Shown in pieces: positions 7,043 to 13,791 of a DNA stretch of 15,271 bases. The translations under genes were made by a program, and so were the position numbers. The stretch lies in assembly GCA_002371215.1 (NCBI GenBank), contig DFGL01000037.1, positions 1 to 15,271 on the forward strand. The letters run 5' to 3'. Numbering within the stretch: position 1 is the first letter of the stretch; the number at the start of each line of letters is the position of its first letter. The notes beneath the pieces were generated by a model. That model had not been told where the DNA came from, did not search any database, and worked only from the letters and a program-made list of their open reading frames with translations. The stretch comes from Ruminococcaceae bacterium UBA3751 (lineage in GTDB: Bacteria > Bacillota > Clostridia > Oscillospirales > Acutalibacteraceae).

Positions 7043-7444
7043 ATGAAAAAGAAATTAATTAAAATAATGTCAATTATTATGGCAATGCTTATAGCTTTAT
7101 CTGCAAGTACGGTTGCTTTTGCAGAAACAGATGACTCATCAGATAGCGAAATAGAATTAAGATATAGCACTATCGGTTCAACAGGCGTTTCATTAACTAT
7201 AAATGGATTAACCGCTGAATGTAGTTCAAAAATAACTGCAAAGTATTCAACTTCTTTAAAAATAAAAATGGAGCTTCAGAAAAAGTCAAGCGGCTCTTAT
7301 TCAACGGTTAAAACGTGGAGTAAAAGTGCAACTGGTGTAACTACTACTCTGGCAGGCTCAAAACTTATTAATCCGTTAAGTACTTACAGACTTAAAGTTA
7401 CCTTTACTGCAGGAAGCGAAACGATTACTGTATATAAAAGTTAA
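7043..7444 (+). CDS. Small secreted beta-rich protein of unknown function
   Basis: This 133-aa protein has a classical signal peptide: basic MKKKLIKI, a hydrophobic core, and a likely cut after AFA at residue 27. The mature part starts with an acidic linker (TDDSSDSEIE) and then alternates Ser/Thr-rich strands, with a single cysteine at 60 (LTAECSSKI) and a conserved-looking ELQKKSSGSYSTVKTW segment. This fits a beta-sandwich and resembles small secreted proteins often found beside sigma-factor genes in Clostridia (possibly the DUF6147 type; not certain). GAAAGGAAAAAG precedes the ATG. The nearby promoter match is poor for sigma-A (TTTACA at 6983), so control by the adjacent ECF-like sigma is plausible but unproven. 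Confidence 0.8.
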   Translation: MKKKLIKIMSIIMAMLIALSASTVAFAETDDSSDSEIELRYSTIGSTGVSLTINGLTAECSSKITAKYSTSLKIKMELQKKSSGSYSTVKTWSKSATGVTTTLAGSKLINPLSTYRLKVTFTAGSETITVYKS

Positions 7445-7488
7445 TTATTGTGGTAGGGGCACTTTTTAAATAAAAATAATTAAATGAC

Positions 7489-7553
7489 TCGGGCATTGCC
7501 CGATGAAACAGAAGCAGCTGTATTAACTATATTTCCCCTATATGGCTGCTTTT
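7489..7553 (+). terminator. Two hairpins between the secreted protein and the LytTR regulator
   Basis: TCGGGC-ATT-GCCCGA (7489-7503) is a short GC-rich hairpin. AAGCAGC (7512-7518) can pair with GCTGCTT (7545-7551), followed by TGATTTTG, which gives a weak terminator-like structure with a long loop. The second stem lies just before the ribosome site of the regulator and may instead affect its translation. Confidence 0.4.
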
Positions 7554-7568
7554 GATTTTGAGGTTATT

Positions 7569-8279
7569 ATGAACATAGCAATTTGTGATGAAAACAATGG
7601 TGAATATATAAAAAATCAAACCCTTCGTTTTATGCATAAAAGAGAAGTTGAAATTAGCTGTTTCATTTTTGAAACGGCTGTTAATTTGTTGTCGAGTAAT
7701 GAGATTTTTGACATAGTTATTCTTGATACAAATTTTTCAAAAATGAGCAGCGTTCAAATCAGCAATTACTTAAAAAGGCAAAATAATGCGGTAGCCCTGA
7801 TTATAGTAGCGGATGATTATTCCTGTTTGAATGACGCCTTTGACGTAGGGGCGATTCGTTATTTGGTAAAGCCCGATGACGATACGCTTTTTTGCGCTCT
7901 GGATTCCGCAATTGATTATATTAATAATGAAACGGAAGAATGTTATCTTGAAAATAACGGAAGAATTAAAAGAATTTCAAAATCGTCAATTATATATTTA
8001 GAAATTTCAGGAAGAAAAACAAAAATAGTTACAAAAAATGAAAGCTTCCTTTCAAACGTAAAAATGCAGGAATTTCAAAAGTCTTTGAACCCTGCTCAGT
8101 TTGCTTCACCCCACAAAAGCTTCTTCGTTAATCTGGGGCAAATCTCAGAATGCAGACGCTTCGGCGGTCAGTATTATCTTTTTATGAGCGATAACAAGTT
8201 TATACCGATAACGCGCACAAGAAGAGCTGAATTCGAAAAAACTTATTATCATTTTTTAAAGAACAAAAAATTAACGTAG
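7569..8279 (+). CDS. LytTR-family response regulator
   Basis: This 236-aa two-domain regulator resembles AgrA/ComE-type proteins. The receiver domain (about 1-120) shows acidic CDEN at 6-9, the phospho-acceptor D53 in IVILDT, and K101 in YLVKPDD. The LytTR DNA-binding domain (about 130-236) shows IIYLEISGRKTKIVT, FASPHKSFFVNLGQI and FIPITRTRRAEF. I choose the ATG at 7569 because GAGG lies 5 bases upstream and the receiver fold begins at once with MNIAICDE; the frame is open back to 7542 but has no ribosome site there. No sensor kinase is adjacent, so it is an orphan here. LytTR regulators commonly control peptide signalling, bacteriocins or surface functions, and the secreted-protein gene just upstream is a candidate partner. 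Confidence 0.9.
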   Translation: MNIAICDENNGEYIKNQTLRFMHKREVEISCFIFETAVNLLSSNEIFDIVILDTNFSKMSSVQISNYLKRQNNAVALIIVADDYSCLNDAFDVGAIRYLVKPDDDTLFCALDSAIDYINNETEECYLENNGRIKRISKSSIIYLEISGRKTKIVTKNESFLSNVKMQEFQKSLNPAQFASPHKSFFVNLGQISECRRFGGQYYLFMSDNKFIPITRTRRAEFEKTYYHFLKNKKLT

Positions 8280-8326
8280 TCAACAGCTACACTAAAAATT
8301 GGTTGTCAAACGGTTGACGTGCGTCC

Positions 8327-8387
8327 AAACATTCTTCGTAGTCGAAACAACACGTAAGCGTATTGTTAATGACTACTACGAATGTTT
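8327..8387 (+). repeat. Long imperfect hairpin downstream of the LytTR gene
   Basis: Outer arms AAACA/TGTTT and TTCGTAGT (8335-8342)/ACTACGAA (8375-8382) pair with a 3-base bulge. An inner stem AACAA/TTGTT plus ACG/CGT is capped by TAAG. About 21 base pairs form over 61 bases. It could be an RNA structure in the 3' UTR or a tiny mobile-element relic. Confidence 0.6.
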
Positions 8388-8397
8388 CTCCTTTTCA

Positions 8398-8434
8398 GCG
8401 GCGGTACAAGTATCCGCCGCCGTATTTTTTGTTT
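8398..8434 (+). terminator. Rho-independent terminator of the LytTR gene
   Basis: GCGGCGG (8398-8404) and CCGCCGC (8414-8420) form a GC-rich stem with a 9-base loop, followed by CGTATTTTTTGTTT. Confidence 0.85.
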
Positions 8435-8480
8435 GGCAATGAGTTGCCATTTAAACCAACTCTAACGAACTAATGGCAAC
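8434..8480. repeat. Nested, mutually exclusive inverted repeats
   Basis: TGGCAA-TGAG-TTGCCA (8434-8449) is a perfect short hairpin. Its right arm, extended to GTTGCCATT (8443-8451), also pairs perfectly over 9 bp with AATGGCAAC at 8472-8480. A 10-bp direct repeat ATTTAAACCA occurs at 8449-8458 and again at 8523-8532. Apart from this, the LytTR 3' hairpins and the tRNA terminator, I see nothing coding in 8280-8582. Confidence 0.55.
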
Positions 8481-8548
8481 CGGGGTAAGCCATTCAAAAA
8501 TACCATATTGCGTATAACGCCTATTTAAACCATTGTAGAGCGATTTGC

Positions 8549-8578
8549 ATAATAAAAAGACGGGTTGAAAAACCCGTC
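8549..8578 (-). terminator. Terminator of the tRNA-Pro gene
   Basis: On the minus strand, GACGGGTT-TTTC-AACCCGTC (8559-8578) is followed by TTTTTATT. It lies 4 bases beyond the encoded CCA end of the tRNA. Confidence 0.85.
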
Positions 8579-8582
8579 CCGT

Positions 8583-8659
8583 TGGTCGAGGTGACAGGAT
8601 TTGAACCTGCGGCCTCTTCGTCCCGAACGAAGCGCTCTACCAAGCTGAGCCACACCTCG
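8583..8659 (-). tRNA. tRNA-Pro (anticodon CGG)
   Basis: Read on the minus strand this is a 77-nt cloverleaf. The acceptor stem is CGAGGTG/CACCTCG with discriminator A and an encoded CCA. The D arm contains GCTCAGCTTGGTAGAGC. The anticodon stem is CTTCG/CGAAG around the loop TTCGGGA, giving anticodon CGG for codon CCG. The T arm contains GGTTCAAATCC. The anticodon arm is identical to that of E. coli proK. It is a single gene with its own promoter and terminator. Confidence 0.96.
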
Positions 8660-8674
8660 TTTTTGTGCTCCACT

Positions 8675-8703
8675 ATTATTACACAAATTAACTATAAAAT
8701 CAA
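8675..8703 (-). promoter_or_regulatory. Promoter of tRNA-Pro
   Basis: On the minus strand, TTGATT (8698-8703) and AATAAT (8675-8680) are 17 bases apart, 15 bases upstream of the mature tRNA 5' end. Confidence 0.55.
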
Positions 8704-8774
8704 GCATTATTTTTATTTTTTAATATTTTTTATTTTTGGGGGCATACTATTAAAAAATATAAAGGTGGAATTTT

Positions 8775-9236
8775 ATGAACAGTATGATGGATAACAAATC
8801 CGGCAACGACGGCGATACCGTTAAGCTCCTCAGAGAATGCGACGCAGGGGTTAAAATGGGAATTACCTCAATTAACGAGGTGGTTGACAAGGTTCAGGAT
8901 AAGGACTTTTCAAGGCTGCTGAAAAAATGCCGCGATGAGCACGAAAGGCTTTCGGTTGAAGTCGGGGAGCTTCTTAACGAGCATTTTGACGACGGAAAAA
9001 GCCCGAACCCGATTGTTACCGGGATGAGCTGGATAAAAACCAATGCCAAGCTCCTTGCGGACCCTACGGATGCAACAATAGCGGACCTTATGACAGACGG
9101 CTGTAATATGGGCGTTAAATCGCTCAGCCGATACCTTAATCAGTATAAAAGCGCGGACGAAAAATCAAAGGATATTGCCGAAAGGCTTGTTTCATCCGAG
9201 CTTGAGTTAACAAATGATATAAGAGCTTATTTATAA
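8775..9236 (+). CDS. Four-helix-bundle (ferritin-like/DUF2383-like) protein
   Basis: This 153-aa soluble protein has no signal or membrane segment. It appears almost all helical: about residues 13-40 (a LLRECDAGVKMG segment), 43-69 (acidic, HERLSVEVGELLNEH), 80-112 (IVTGMSWIKTNAKLL to MTDG) and 113-153 (MGVKSLSRYLNQY to DIRAYL). The order and the GCNMGVKSL turn resemble small four-helix proteins related to ferritin-like/DUF2383 families. I do not see a full set of di-iron ligands (EXXH pairs), so metal binding is doubtful. AAAGGTGG sits 6 bases before the ATG. It stands alone and ends in a terminator shared with prmA. The function is unknown. Confidence 0.75.
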   Translation: MNSMMDNKSGNDGDTVKLLRECDAGVKMGITSINEVVDKVQDKDFSRLLKKCRDEHERLSVEVGELLNEHFDDGKSPNPIVTGMSWIKTNAKLLADPTDATIADLMTDGCNMGVKSLSRYLNQYKSADEKSKDIAERLVSSELELTNDIRAYL

Positions 9237-9242
9237 TTAAAA

Positions 9243-9268
9243 GAGGACTCGGTGAGTCCTCCTTTTTT
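9243..9268. terminator. Bidirectional terminator between convergent genes
   Basis: GAGGACTC-GGT-GAGTCCTC (9243-9261) is flanked by T6 on the right and, for the minus strand, by a TTTTAATTAT tract on the left. It serves both the helix-bundle gene and prmA. The prmA stop codon lies inside the T tract. Confidence 0.88.
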
Positions 9269-10217
9269 ATGATTTTTTAAGTACAAATACGAGCCAGCCG
9301 TTGTTTTCGCTTCTGCTTATGATTTCAAATCCGTTATTGATAAAGGAGGCTGTAACCTCGTCCTCTCTCGCCTCAATAATTCCGCCTGTAATATAAACAG
9401 CGCCGTCGTTCATAAATTCGCCGACCTGAGTGTTGAATTTCATAATTATATCAGCAACGATGTTGGCAACGACTATATCAAATTTACCGCTCACCCTGTC
9501 CGATAAATCGCCCTGAAGAACTGTAAAACGGCTTTCGTCGAAGTTGTTCTTCTCAGCGTTTTCCTTAGCGGTTTTTACTGCAAGCGAGTCAATGTCAACG
9601 CCCGTTGCATTTTTTGCGCCGAGGAGAAGGGAGGCGATAGAAAGAATACCGCTTCCGCAGCCAATATCAAGAACGGTGCTTCCGTCTTTTACGTATTTTT
9701 CAAGGGTTTCAAGGCACAGCCTCGTTGTCGGGTGAGCGCCCGTGCCGAAGGCAAGCCCCGGCTCAATATTTAAAACCTTTCTGCCGTCAGCGTTATAATC
9801 CTCCTCCCATACGGGGCGGATAAGCAGTTTATCGCCAATAGGCATAGGGTGAAAATACTGTTTCCAGTTGTTCTGCCAGTCCTCAACCTTGCAGTCGGCA
9901 ACCGTAATTTCGTGCTCAATTTTACATTCGTCAAGGCGTTCTTTTAAGAACGATACCGCCTCAAGCGGATTTTCCTCGGGATTTATGTAAATATGGATTA
10001 TTCCCTTACTCCTGTCCTTTTGAAGAAGGCTTTCTTCAATAAGGTCGATGTGGGCAATCTCCATCGTTTCCTCTATAAGAGCTGAGTAATCCTCGATGTA
10101 AATGCCGTAGGGCACGACCATATTTGCTATTGAGCCCGCGAGGTCGAGCGCCTCGGTATTAACGGTTATTGCAATTTCTGTCCATTTATCCTGAACAACT
10201 TCATTTGTCATTCCCAT
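9267..10217 (-). CDS. prmA: Ribosomal protein L11 methyltransferase
   Basis: PrmA transfers methyl groups from S-adenosylmethionine to ribosomal protein L11 in the cytosol. The N-terminal L11-recognition domain covers about residues 1-105. The catalytic domain contains the family hallmark FGTGAHPTT (157-165), the SAM-binding DIGCGSG (184-190), the acidic VDID after motif I, and the VVANIVADII motif near residue 250. The 316-aa length is normal. The ATG at 10217 lies two bases after the yhaM stop, with CGAGGA as ribosome site inside the end of yhaM, so the two are translated from one message. It carries no promoter of its own and ends in the bidirectional terminator. Confidence 0.96.
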   Translation of the reverse strand: MGMTNEVVQDKWTEIAITVNTEALDLAGSIANMVVPYGIYIEDYSALIEETMEIAHIDLIEESLLQKDRSKGIIHIYINPEENPLEAVSFLKERLDECKIEHEITVADCKVEDWQNNWKQYFHPMPIGDKLLIRPVWEEDYNADGRKVLNIEPGLAFGTGAHPTTRLCLETLEKYVKDGSTVLDIGCGSGILSIASLLLGAKNATGVDIDSLAVKTAKENAEKNNFDESRFTVLQGDLSDRVSGKFDIVVANIVADIIMKFNTQVGEFMNDGAVYITGGIIEAREDEVTASFINNGFEIISRSENNGWLVFVLKKS

Positions 10218-10219
10218 AA

Positions 10220-11191
10220 TCAGTCCTCGCTGTCAAAGTTTACCGTGTGATGCGGGTCTGTCAGAGAGTGGCGGTAAAGTTTTCTGTTGTCAAGCGCCCA
10301 CTGTCTGTCCGTAAACTTACCCGCTTCAACCTTTTCCGTTGCTGAATTAACCTCAAAAATGGTAGCGTCAAGGTTATCAAGCTCTGAAAGGACAATTGCC
10401 TCAAGGAATTTAGGCATAACTGCCGCACCGAATTCGGGTACGCCGTGGTGGGATATTATCATATGCTGAAGAAGCGTTACTTCCTCGCTGTCAATTCCAA
10501 GCTCCTTAGCCGCTTCATCAACGTACATTGCGCCTTTAACGAGGTGTCCTATAAGCTCGCCCTCGGCGGTGTAGCCCTTTGCAAGCCCAGTGCTTCCCGT
10601 TTCAAGCTCCCAGGTTTTTGCAACGTCGTGAAGAATTGCGCCGGAAAGCAGTAATTCGCGGTTGATGTTCGGATATACCTTACAGATTTCTTCCGCCATT
10701 CTGACAATGCTCATTGTGTGGTACATAAGTCCGCCGACTATAGCGTGGTGAAGCCTGAGCGCAGCGGGGCAGGTGATAAGCTTGTCCTTTCTCTCGTCAA
10801 TTATTTTAAGAACAATCGCTTTAAGATTGCTGTTTTCAAAGCCGATAACACGCCTGCGTAGCATATTGAAAAGCTGTTCGCCGCCGATTTCGGAGGAGGG
10901 AACAAGGTCGGAAAGACTGTAATTATCGTCGTCTCTTACAGGTCTTATCTGAGCAACGCGGAACTGGTCCCTGCCGTTGTACTGCTCAATATTTCCCCTT
11001 ATTTTAACTACCATATCCTGCTCGAAAACGCCGTTGCCGCTGAAATCCCAGAGCTTTGCGCTCATTTCTCCGTCGTTATCTGAAATAATTAAATCAAGGT
11101 AGGATGAGCCGTTTTTTGTTTTCTTTTCCTCGCATTTTTTAAGAAGAACAAAGCCGTCAACCATACCGTTAGGTAATTCAGTAAAATTCAT
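10220..11191 (-). CDS. yhaM: YhaM-type 3'-5' exoribonuclease (OB-fold plus HD domain)
   Basis: This resembles YhaM of Gram-positive bacteria, a cytosolic 3'-to-5' exonuclease that trims RNA (and DNA in vitro). The N-terminal OB-fold (about 10-85; KKTKNGSSYLDLIISDNDGE, then AKLWDF and IRGNIEQYNGRDQFRV) should bind nucleic acid. The HD domain (about 145-290) has HHAIVGGLMYHT with H158, the metal pair HD at 188-189, GHL at 215-217 and HMIISHHG at 243-250. The 323-aa length fits the family. GGAGA precedes the start, and a strong promoter lies upstream. It is the first gene of a two-gene operon with prmA. Confidence 0.93.
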   Translation of the reverse strand: MNFTELPNGMVDGFVLLKKCEEKKTKNGSSYLDLIISDNDGEMSAKLWDFSGNGVFEQDMVVKIRGNIEQYNGRDQFRVAQIRPVRDDDNYSLSDLVPSSEIGGEQLFNMLRRRVIGFENSNLKAIVLKIIDERKDKLITCPAALRLHHAIVGGLMYHTMSIVRMAEEICKVYPNINRELLLSGAILHDVAKTWELETGSTGLAKGYTAEGELIGHLVKGAMYVDEAAKELGIDSEEVTLLQHMIISHHGVPEFGAAVMPKFLEAIVLSELDNLDATIFEVNSATEKVEAGKFTDRQWALDNRKLYRHSLTDPHHTVNFDSED

Positions 11192-11225
11192 AATGCTTTC
11201 TCCGTTAAATATAAATTATGGAATT

Positions 11226-11254
11226 ATTATACAATAACGATTAAGCATTGGCAA
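11226..11254 (-). promoter_or_regulatory. Promoter of the yhaM-prmA operon
   Basis: On the minus strand, TTGCCA (11249-11254) and a perfect TATAAT (11226-11231, preceded by TG) are 17 bases apart, about 34 bases upstream of the yhaM start. Confidence 0.75.
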
Positions 11255-11273
11255 GTGTTAAGTTGCAGAGTAC

Positions 11274-11302
11274 AAAAAACAGGGCTGAGTTTTCTCAGCC
11301 CT
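11274..11302 (-). terminator. Terminator of the secreted DUF4430 protein gene
   Basis: On the minus strand, AGGGCTGAG (11302-11294) and CTCAGCCCT (11289-11281) form a 9-bp perfect stem with an AAAA loop, followed by GTTTTTT. Confidence 0.9.
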
Positions 11303-11311
11303 TTAATTTGA

Positions 11312-13420
11312 TTATTTTATCTTAACTTTCTTAACCTTGCTCCATTTGGAGTACTGCTTTTTGCCGTTGATTGTTTTGTAAGCTCTGATTCTTACATAGT
11401 AGGTTTTCTTTGCCTTGAGCTTTTTAACCTTTTTCTTAACGGTTTTAGCCTTTTTAATGTTTACGGTTTTCTTATTTTTCTTGAATTTTTTGTTTGTTGA
11501 ATACTGAAGCTGATAGCCGTCTACGTTTTTAACCTTTTTCCACTTTGCAAGGAAGGATTTTTTGCCTTTCTTAACCTTTTTGAGCTTAGCAGCGCCGAGC
11601 TTCTTAACGGTTTTCTGCGGGGTTAAAATTGCGTTGCAGACGCTGCAGTGTGAGCCTGCGGTTTTTCCGTTCTTCTTAAAGGTTGGAGCAACAGCCTTAT
11701 CCGCAACGGGAGTATGCTTAATCTTAGCGATAACGTCAGTTTTTGTTTCCCCGCAAATACGGCAGGTGTATACCTTGTTACCCTCAGCGGAACAGGTAGC
11801 CGCTTTTTCCGATGTGAATTTGTAAACGTGTTCCGGTTCATCATAGCCCGCCTTATTTACAGCATCTCTGAAGCGGGTAAGAGCGTAAAGCCCGTCTGTT
11901 GTAGCGTAGCTGTTTTCTTCGCCGTCAAGGGTGAAAACGCCTGTATTATTGCTCTCATAATTCTCAATAAGGAGCTTGTAATAGCTGAAAGCGGTATCAA
12001 CATCGCCGACGCTTGCAAACGCCGCCATTGAAAGAGCGGTTGAATCAGCGTTTGCAGTGCTGTTCCATATGGGGTCGCAATATGCGCCTTTTTCAAGCAG
12101 GAAGGTTTTTATAACAGCCTTTGCGTCGTCAACGTACTGCTTGTAATCCTCAGCATATGGAGCGATTGCTATAAGGAATTTACAGGTGTTATCGCAGGAA
12201 TATCCCCAGTTCTCCATACCGTTACCCATTGAGTAATGCTTAGCGGTAAAGTCGTCAATTAACGCTTTAGCACGGCTCGGTTCAGCCTCGGCAATCGCGT
12301 ATTCATAGTGGTACTGATGAGGTCTTGCGTCTTCAATATCGGTTTCATTAAGCGCTTTAACAAGGTCATAGCCGTTAAAATCGCTCGGGTTATAACCGAG
12401 TGCTTTAAATACGGTAATAACCGCGCCGTAAAGTCCTAAGTCCTCTGTTTTGTTTTCTCCGATAAGGAGCTTGCCGCCGTTAGCGTCAAGGTTTTGCTTA
12501 ACGCTGTCTGCAAAGCCTTTTGCATATTTATCAGCCTTATAGCCTGAGCGGATAAGGTCAGCTAAAATATAGCTTTCTTCAACTGTAAAGCTCTCTTTGT
12601 CAGCGTAGAGATAATTTGCTCCGCCTTCAATTTCGCTGTTGATATAGTCAAAAAGAGTGTTCTTGACGTTTACCGTACAGCAGGCAGCAAAAATCTCATA
12701 ATCGTCGTTGTCATCGGAATACTGGCCTGTGGGATAAACGTAATGCTTACCGGCTTCTTTGAACTTTAAGGTGATTTTACCGTCCTTGTCGGTTTTACCT
12801 ACGGTCTCGCCGTCTGCAATGATATCCATATTCGCAGCGGGAAGCATAACCGAATTCCAGTCTGCATCATAGGTTTCAACGCTGAGGGTAAGAGTTGTTT
12901 CCTCGCCAACCTTAGCGTCAATGCTTCTCTTATCAAAGCGGGTGTACTTGTCTCCCCAGGACTGGGTATCCTGATAGAACATATACTCAACGGAATCTCC
13001 GTCGGTAAGCGCGGAATCAAGGTTGTAGTACGCGCCGCTTTCAGACTGTATAGCGCTGTTAACTCTGTAAGAAAGCGCGGTTGATTCCTCACCGAAGGAC
13101 TTGCTGAGCATTCCGCTTGAGTATTTCATAGGAGCGTAGTCCATAAAGTCCTCGCCGAACATAGCAAGGTGAGCGGCAACGATAGCGTCGTAAACGGTTA
13201 CGCTGCTGTCGTCATCGTTATAACCGATAGCTTCTGCAAAAGCATTGTCGGCGTCAGCCTTTACTTCAAGAATTTCCGGCATCATAGTAAACACTCCGCC
13301 GTCGTAAACGCTGAATTCTACCTTAGCGGTTTTAGTTTCCTCCGCAAAGGCTGTTGATGTTGCTGCAAGGCTTGTAAACGCCATTAATGCAGCGAGTAAA
13401 ACAGATAAAAGCTTTTTCAT
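11312..13420 (-). CDS. Large secreted DUF4430 and alpha/alpha-barrel-like protein under a cobalamin riboswitch
   Basis: This is a 702-aa exported protein with a signal peptide (1-26, cut after AFA). A DUF4430-like domain lies at about 31-162 (VTVYDAIVAAHLAMFG, SYRVN, the LTDGDSVEYMFYQD strand); this domain is named for similarity to the transcobalamin C-terminal domain. An Ig-like segment follows (165-253), then a helical region (256-523) resembling the alpha/alpha barrel of prenyltransferases and of intrinsic factor. A Cys-knuckle segment has CRIC (553-556) and CSVC (592-595). The FN3-like tail (609-702) is extraordinarily rich in lysine, with about 39 of the last 99 residues. AAGGAGGT sits 8 bases before the ATG. 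The cobalamin riboswitch in its leader suggests B12 capture at the cell surface. Binding itself is inferred; carbohydrate or wall binding is the alternative. Confidence 0.85.
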   Translation of the reverse strand: MKKLLSVLLAALMAFTSLAATSTAFAEETKTAKVEFSVYDGGVFTMMPEILEVKADADNAFAEAIGYNDDDSSVTVYDAIVAAHLAMFGEDFMDYAPMKYSSGMLSKSFGEESTALSYRVNSAIQSESGAYYNLDSALTDGDSVEYMFYQDTQSWGDKYTRFDKRSIDAKVGEETTLTLSVETYDADWNSVMLPAANMDIIADGETVGKTDKDGKITLKFKEAGKHYVYPTGQYSDDNDDYEIFAACCTVNVKNTLFDYINSEIEGGANYLYADKESFTVEESYILADLIRSGYKADKYAKGFADSVKQNLDANGGKLLIGENKTEDLGLYGAVITVFKALGYNPSDFNGYDLVKALNETDIEDARPHQYHYEYAIAEAEPSRAKALIDDFTAKHYSMGNGMENWGYSCDNTCKFLIAIAPYAEDYKQYVDDAKAVIKTFLLEKGAYCDPIWNSTANADSTALSMAAFASVGDVDTAFSYYKLLIENYESNNTGVFTLDGEENSYATTDGLYALTRFRDAVNKAGYDEPEHVYKFTSEKAATCSAEGNKVYTCRICGETKTDVIAKIKHTPVADKAVAPTFKKNGKTAGSHCSVCNAILTPQKTVKKLGAAKLKKVKKGKKSFLAKWKKVKNVDGYQLQYSTNKKFKKNKKTVNIKKAKTVKKKVKKLKAKKTYYVRIRAYKTINGKKQYSKWSKVKKVKIK

Positions 13421-13442
13421 ATTTTTTTACCTCCTTTATAAC

Positions 13443-13529
13443 AAAAAAGCTCTGCACGGGGCAGAGAGTAGTTTGCACAAAAATAAAGCGCAAAAAATTT
13501 CGTTACTCTCCCTCTTGCCCAAGAGTGTG
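13443..13529 (-). terminator. Riboswitch expression platform: terminator and antiterminator
   Basis: On the minus strand, CTCTGC-CCCGT-GCAGAG (13466-13450) followed by CTTTTTT is an intrinsic terminator just before the ribosome site. GAGAGTA (13510-13504) can pair with TACTCTC (13470-13464), which includes part of the terminator arm. A TTTGCGC/GTGCAAA hairpin fits inside that pairing, so the two structures exclude each other. A further helix next to the aptamer (CTCTT-GGGC-AAGAG, extendable with ACTCT/AGAGT) would free the terminator by holding back GAGAGT. This is an OFF switch by transcription termination. Confidence 0.75.
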
Positions 13530-13530
13530 A

Positions 13531-13678
13531 AAAAATTAAAGCTCGTCTCCCGGCTTATGGTATAGCTATGCGCGGCGGCTCGCCTTCTCGGTTTCCCAAT
13601 GGCTGTGAGCCTCCTTCGCCAAATACGGTAATGGCGGTTGCTGAGGATTCTGACCTCATTCCGTTAGCTTTAGTTTTT
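13531..13678 (-). promoter_or_regulatory. Cobalamin (B12) riboswitch aptamer
   Basis: On the minus strand, a 13-bp P1 (AAAAACTAAAGCT with AGCTTTAATTTTT, one mismatch) encloses the standard cobalamin-riboswitch order. First comes CGGAATGAGGTCAGAATCC with its GAGG/CCTC hairpin. Then AGCAACCGCCATTACCGT corresponds to the CCGCCxCTGT block. The B12-box equivalent GCCATTGG...GAGAAGGC sits inside a GGCTC/GAGCC helix. Last is AAGCCGGGAGACGAGC, matching AGTCxGGAGACCTGC. Some usually invariant bases differ (GCCATTGG for GCCACTGG, GAGAAGGC for GGGAAGGC), and the aptamer is on the short side. The transcript appears to begin within a base or two of P1. Confidence 0.88.
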
Positions 13679-13686
13679 GCGAAATA

Positions 13687-13715
13687 ATTATAACACAGTT
13701 TCAATTTGTTTACAA
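13687..13715 (-). promoter_or_regulatory. Promoter of the riboswitch-controlled gene
   Basis: On the minus strand, TTGTAA (13710-13715) and TATAAT (13687-13692) are 17 bases apart. The expected start lies near 13680, right at the 5' end of the aptamer. Confidence 0.7.
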
Positions 13716-13730
13716 GTATATAAATAAATA

Positions 13731-13759
13731 TTGCAAGAGGGGGGAGAATGTGGTAAAAT
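13731..13759 (+). promoter_or_regulatory. Promoter of the M28 peptidase gene
   Basis: TTGCAA (13731-13736) and TAAAAT (13754-13759) are 17 bases apart, with a G-rich spacer. It is arranged back to back with the riboswitch promoter, with only 15 bases between the two -35 boxes. Confidence 0.65.
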
Positions 13760-13791
13760 TTTAAAGTAATATTTGTAAAGGAGTGATGTTT

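Noticed and set aside
8327..8480. Possible CRISPR or tandem-repeat array
   Set aside because: The repeats are inverted and each occurs once or twice, with no regular spacer arrangement.
8434..8660. Possible integration attachment site at the tRNA-Pro 3' end
   Set aside because: No direct copy of the tRNA end and no integrase is present; the ATTTAAACCA repeat does not include tRNA sequence.
8582..8794. A 70-codon plus-strand frame beginning VEVTGFEPAASSSRTKR
   Set aside because: It is the antisense of the tRNA-Pro gene, a well-known false translation across tRNA genes; the minus-strand frame here is equally spurious.
11562..12096. Several frames of 70-105 codons inside the secreted-protein gene
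   Set aside because: They are shadow frames of a long gene with biased composition, and none has an initiation signal.
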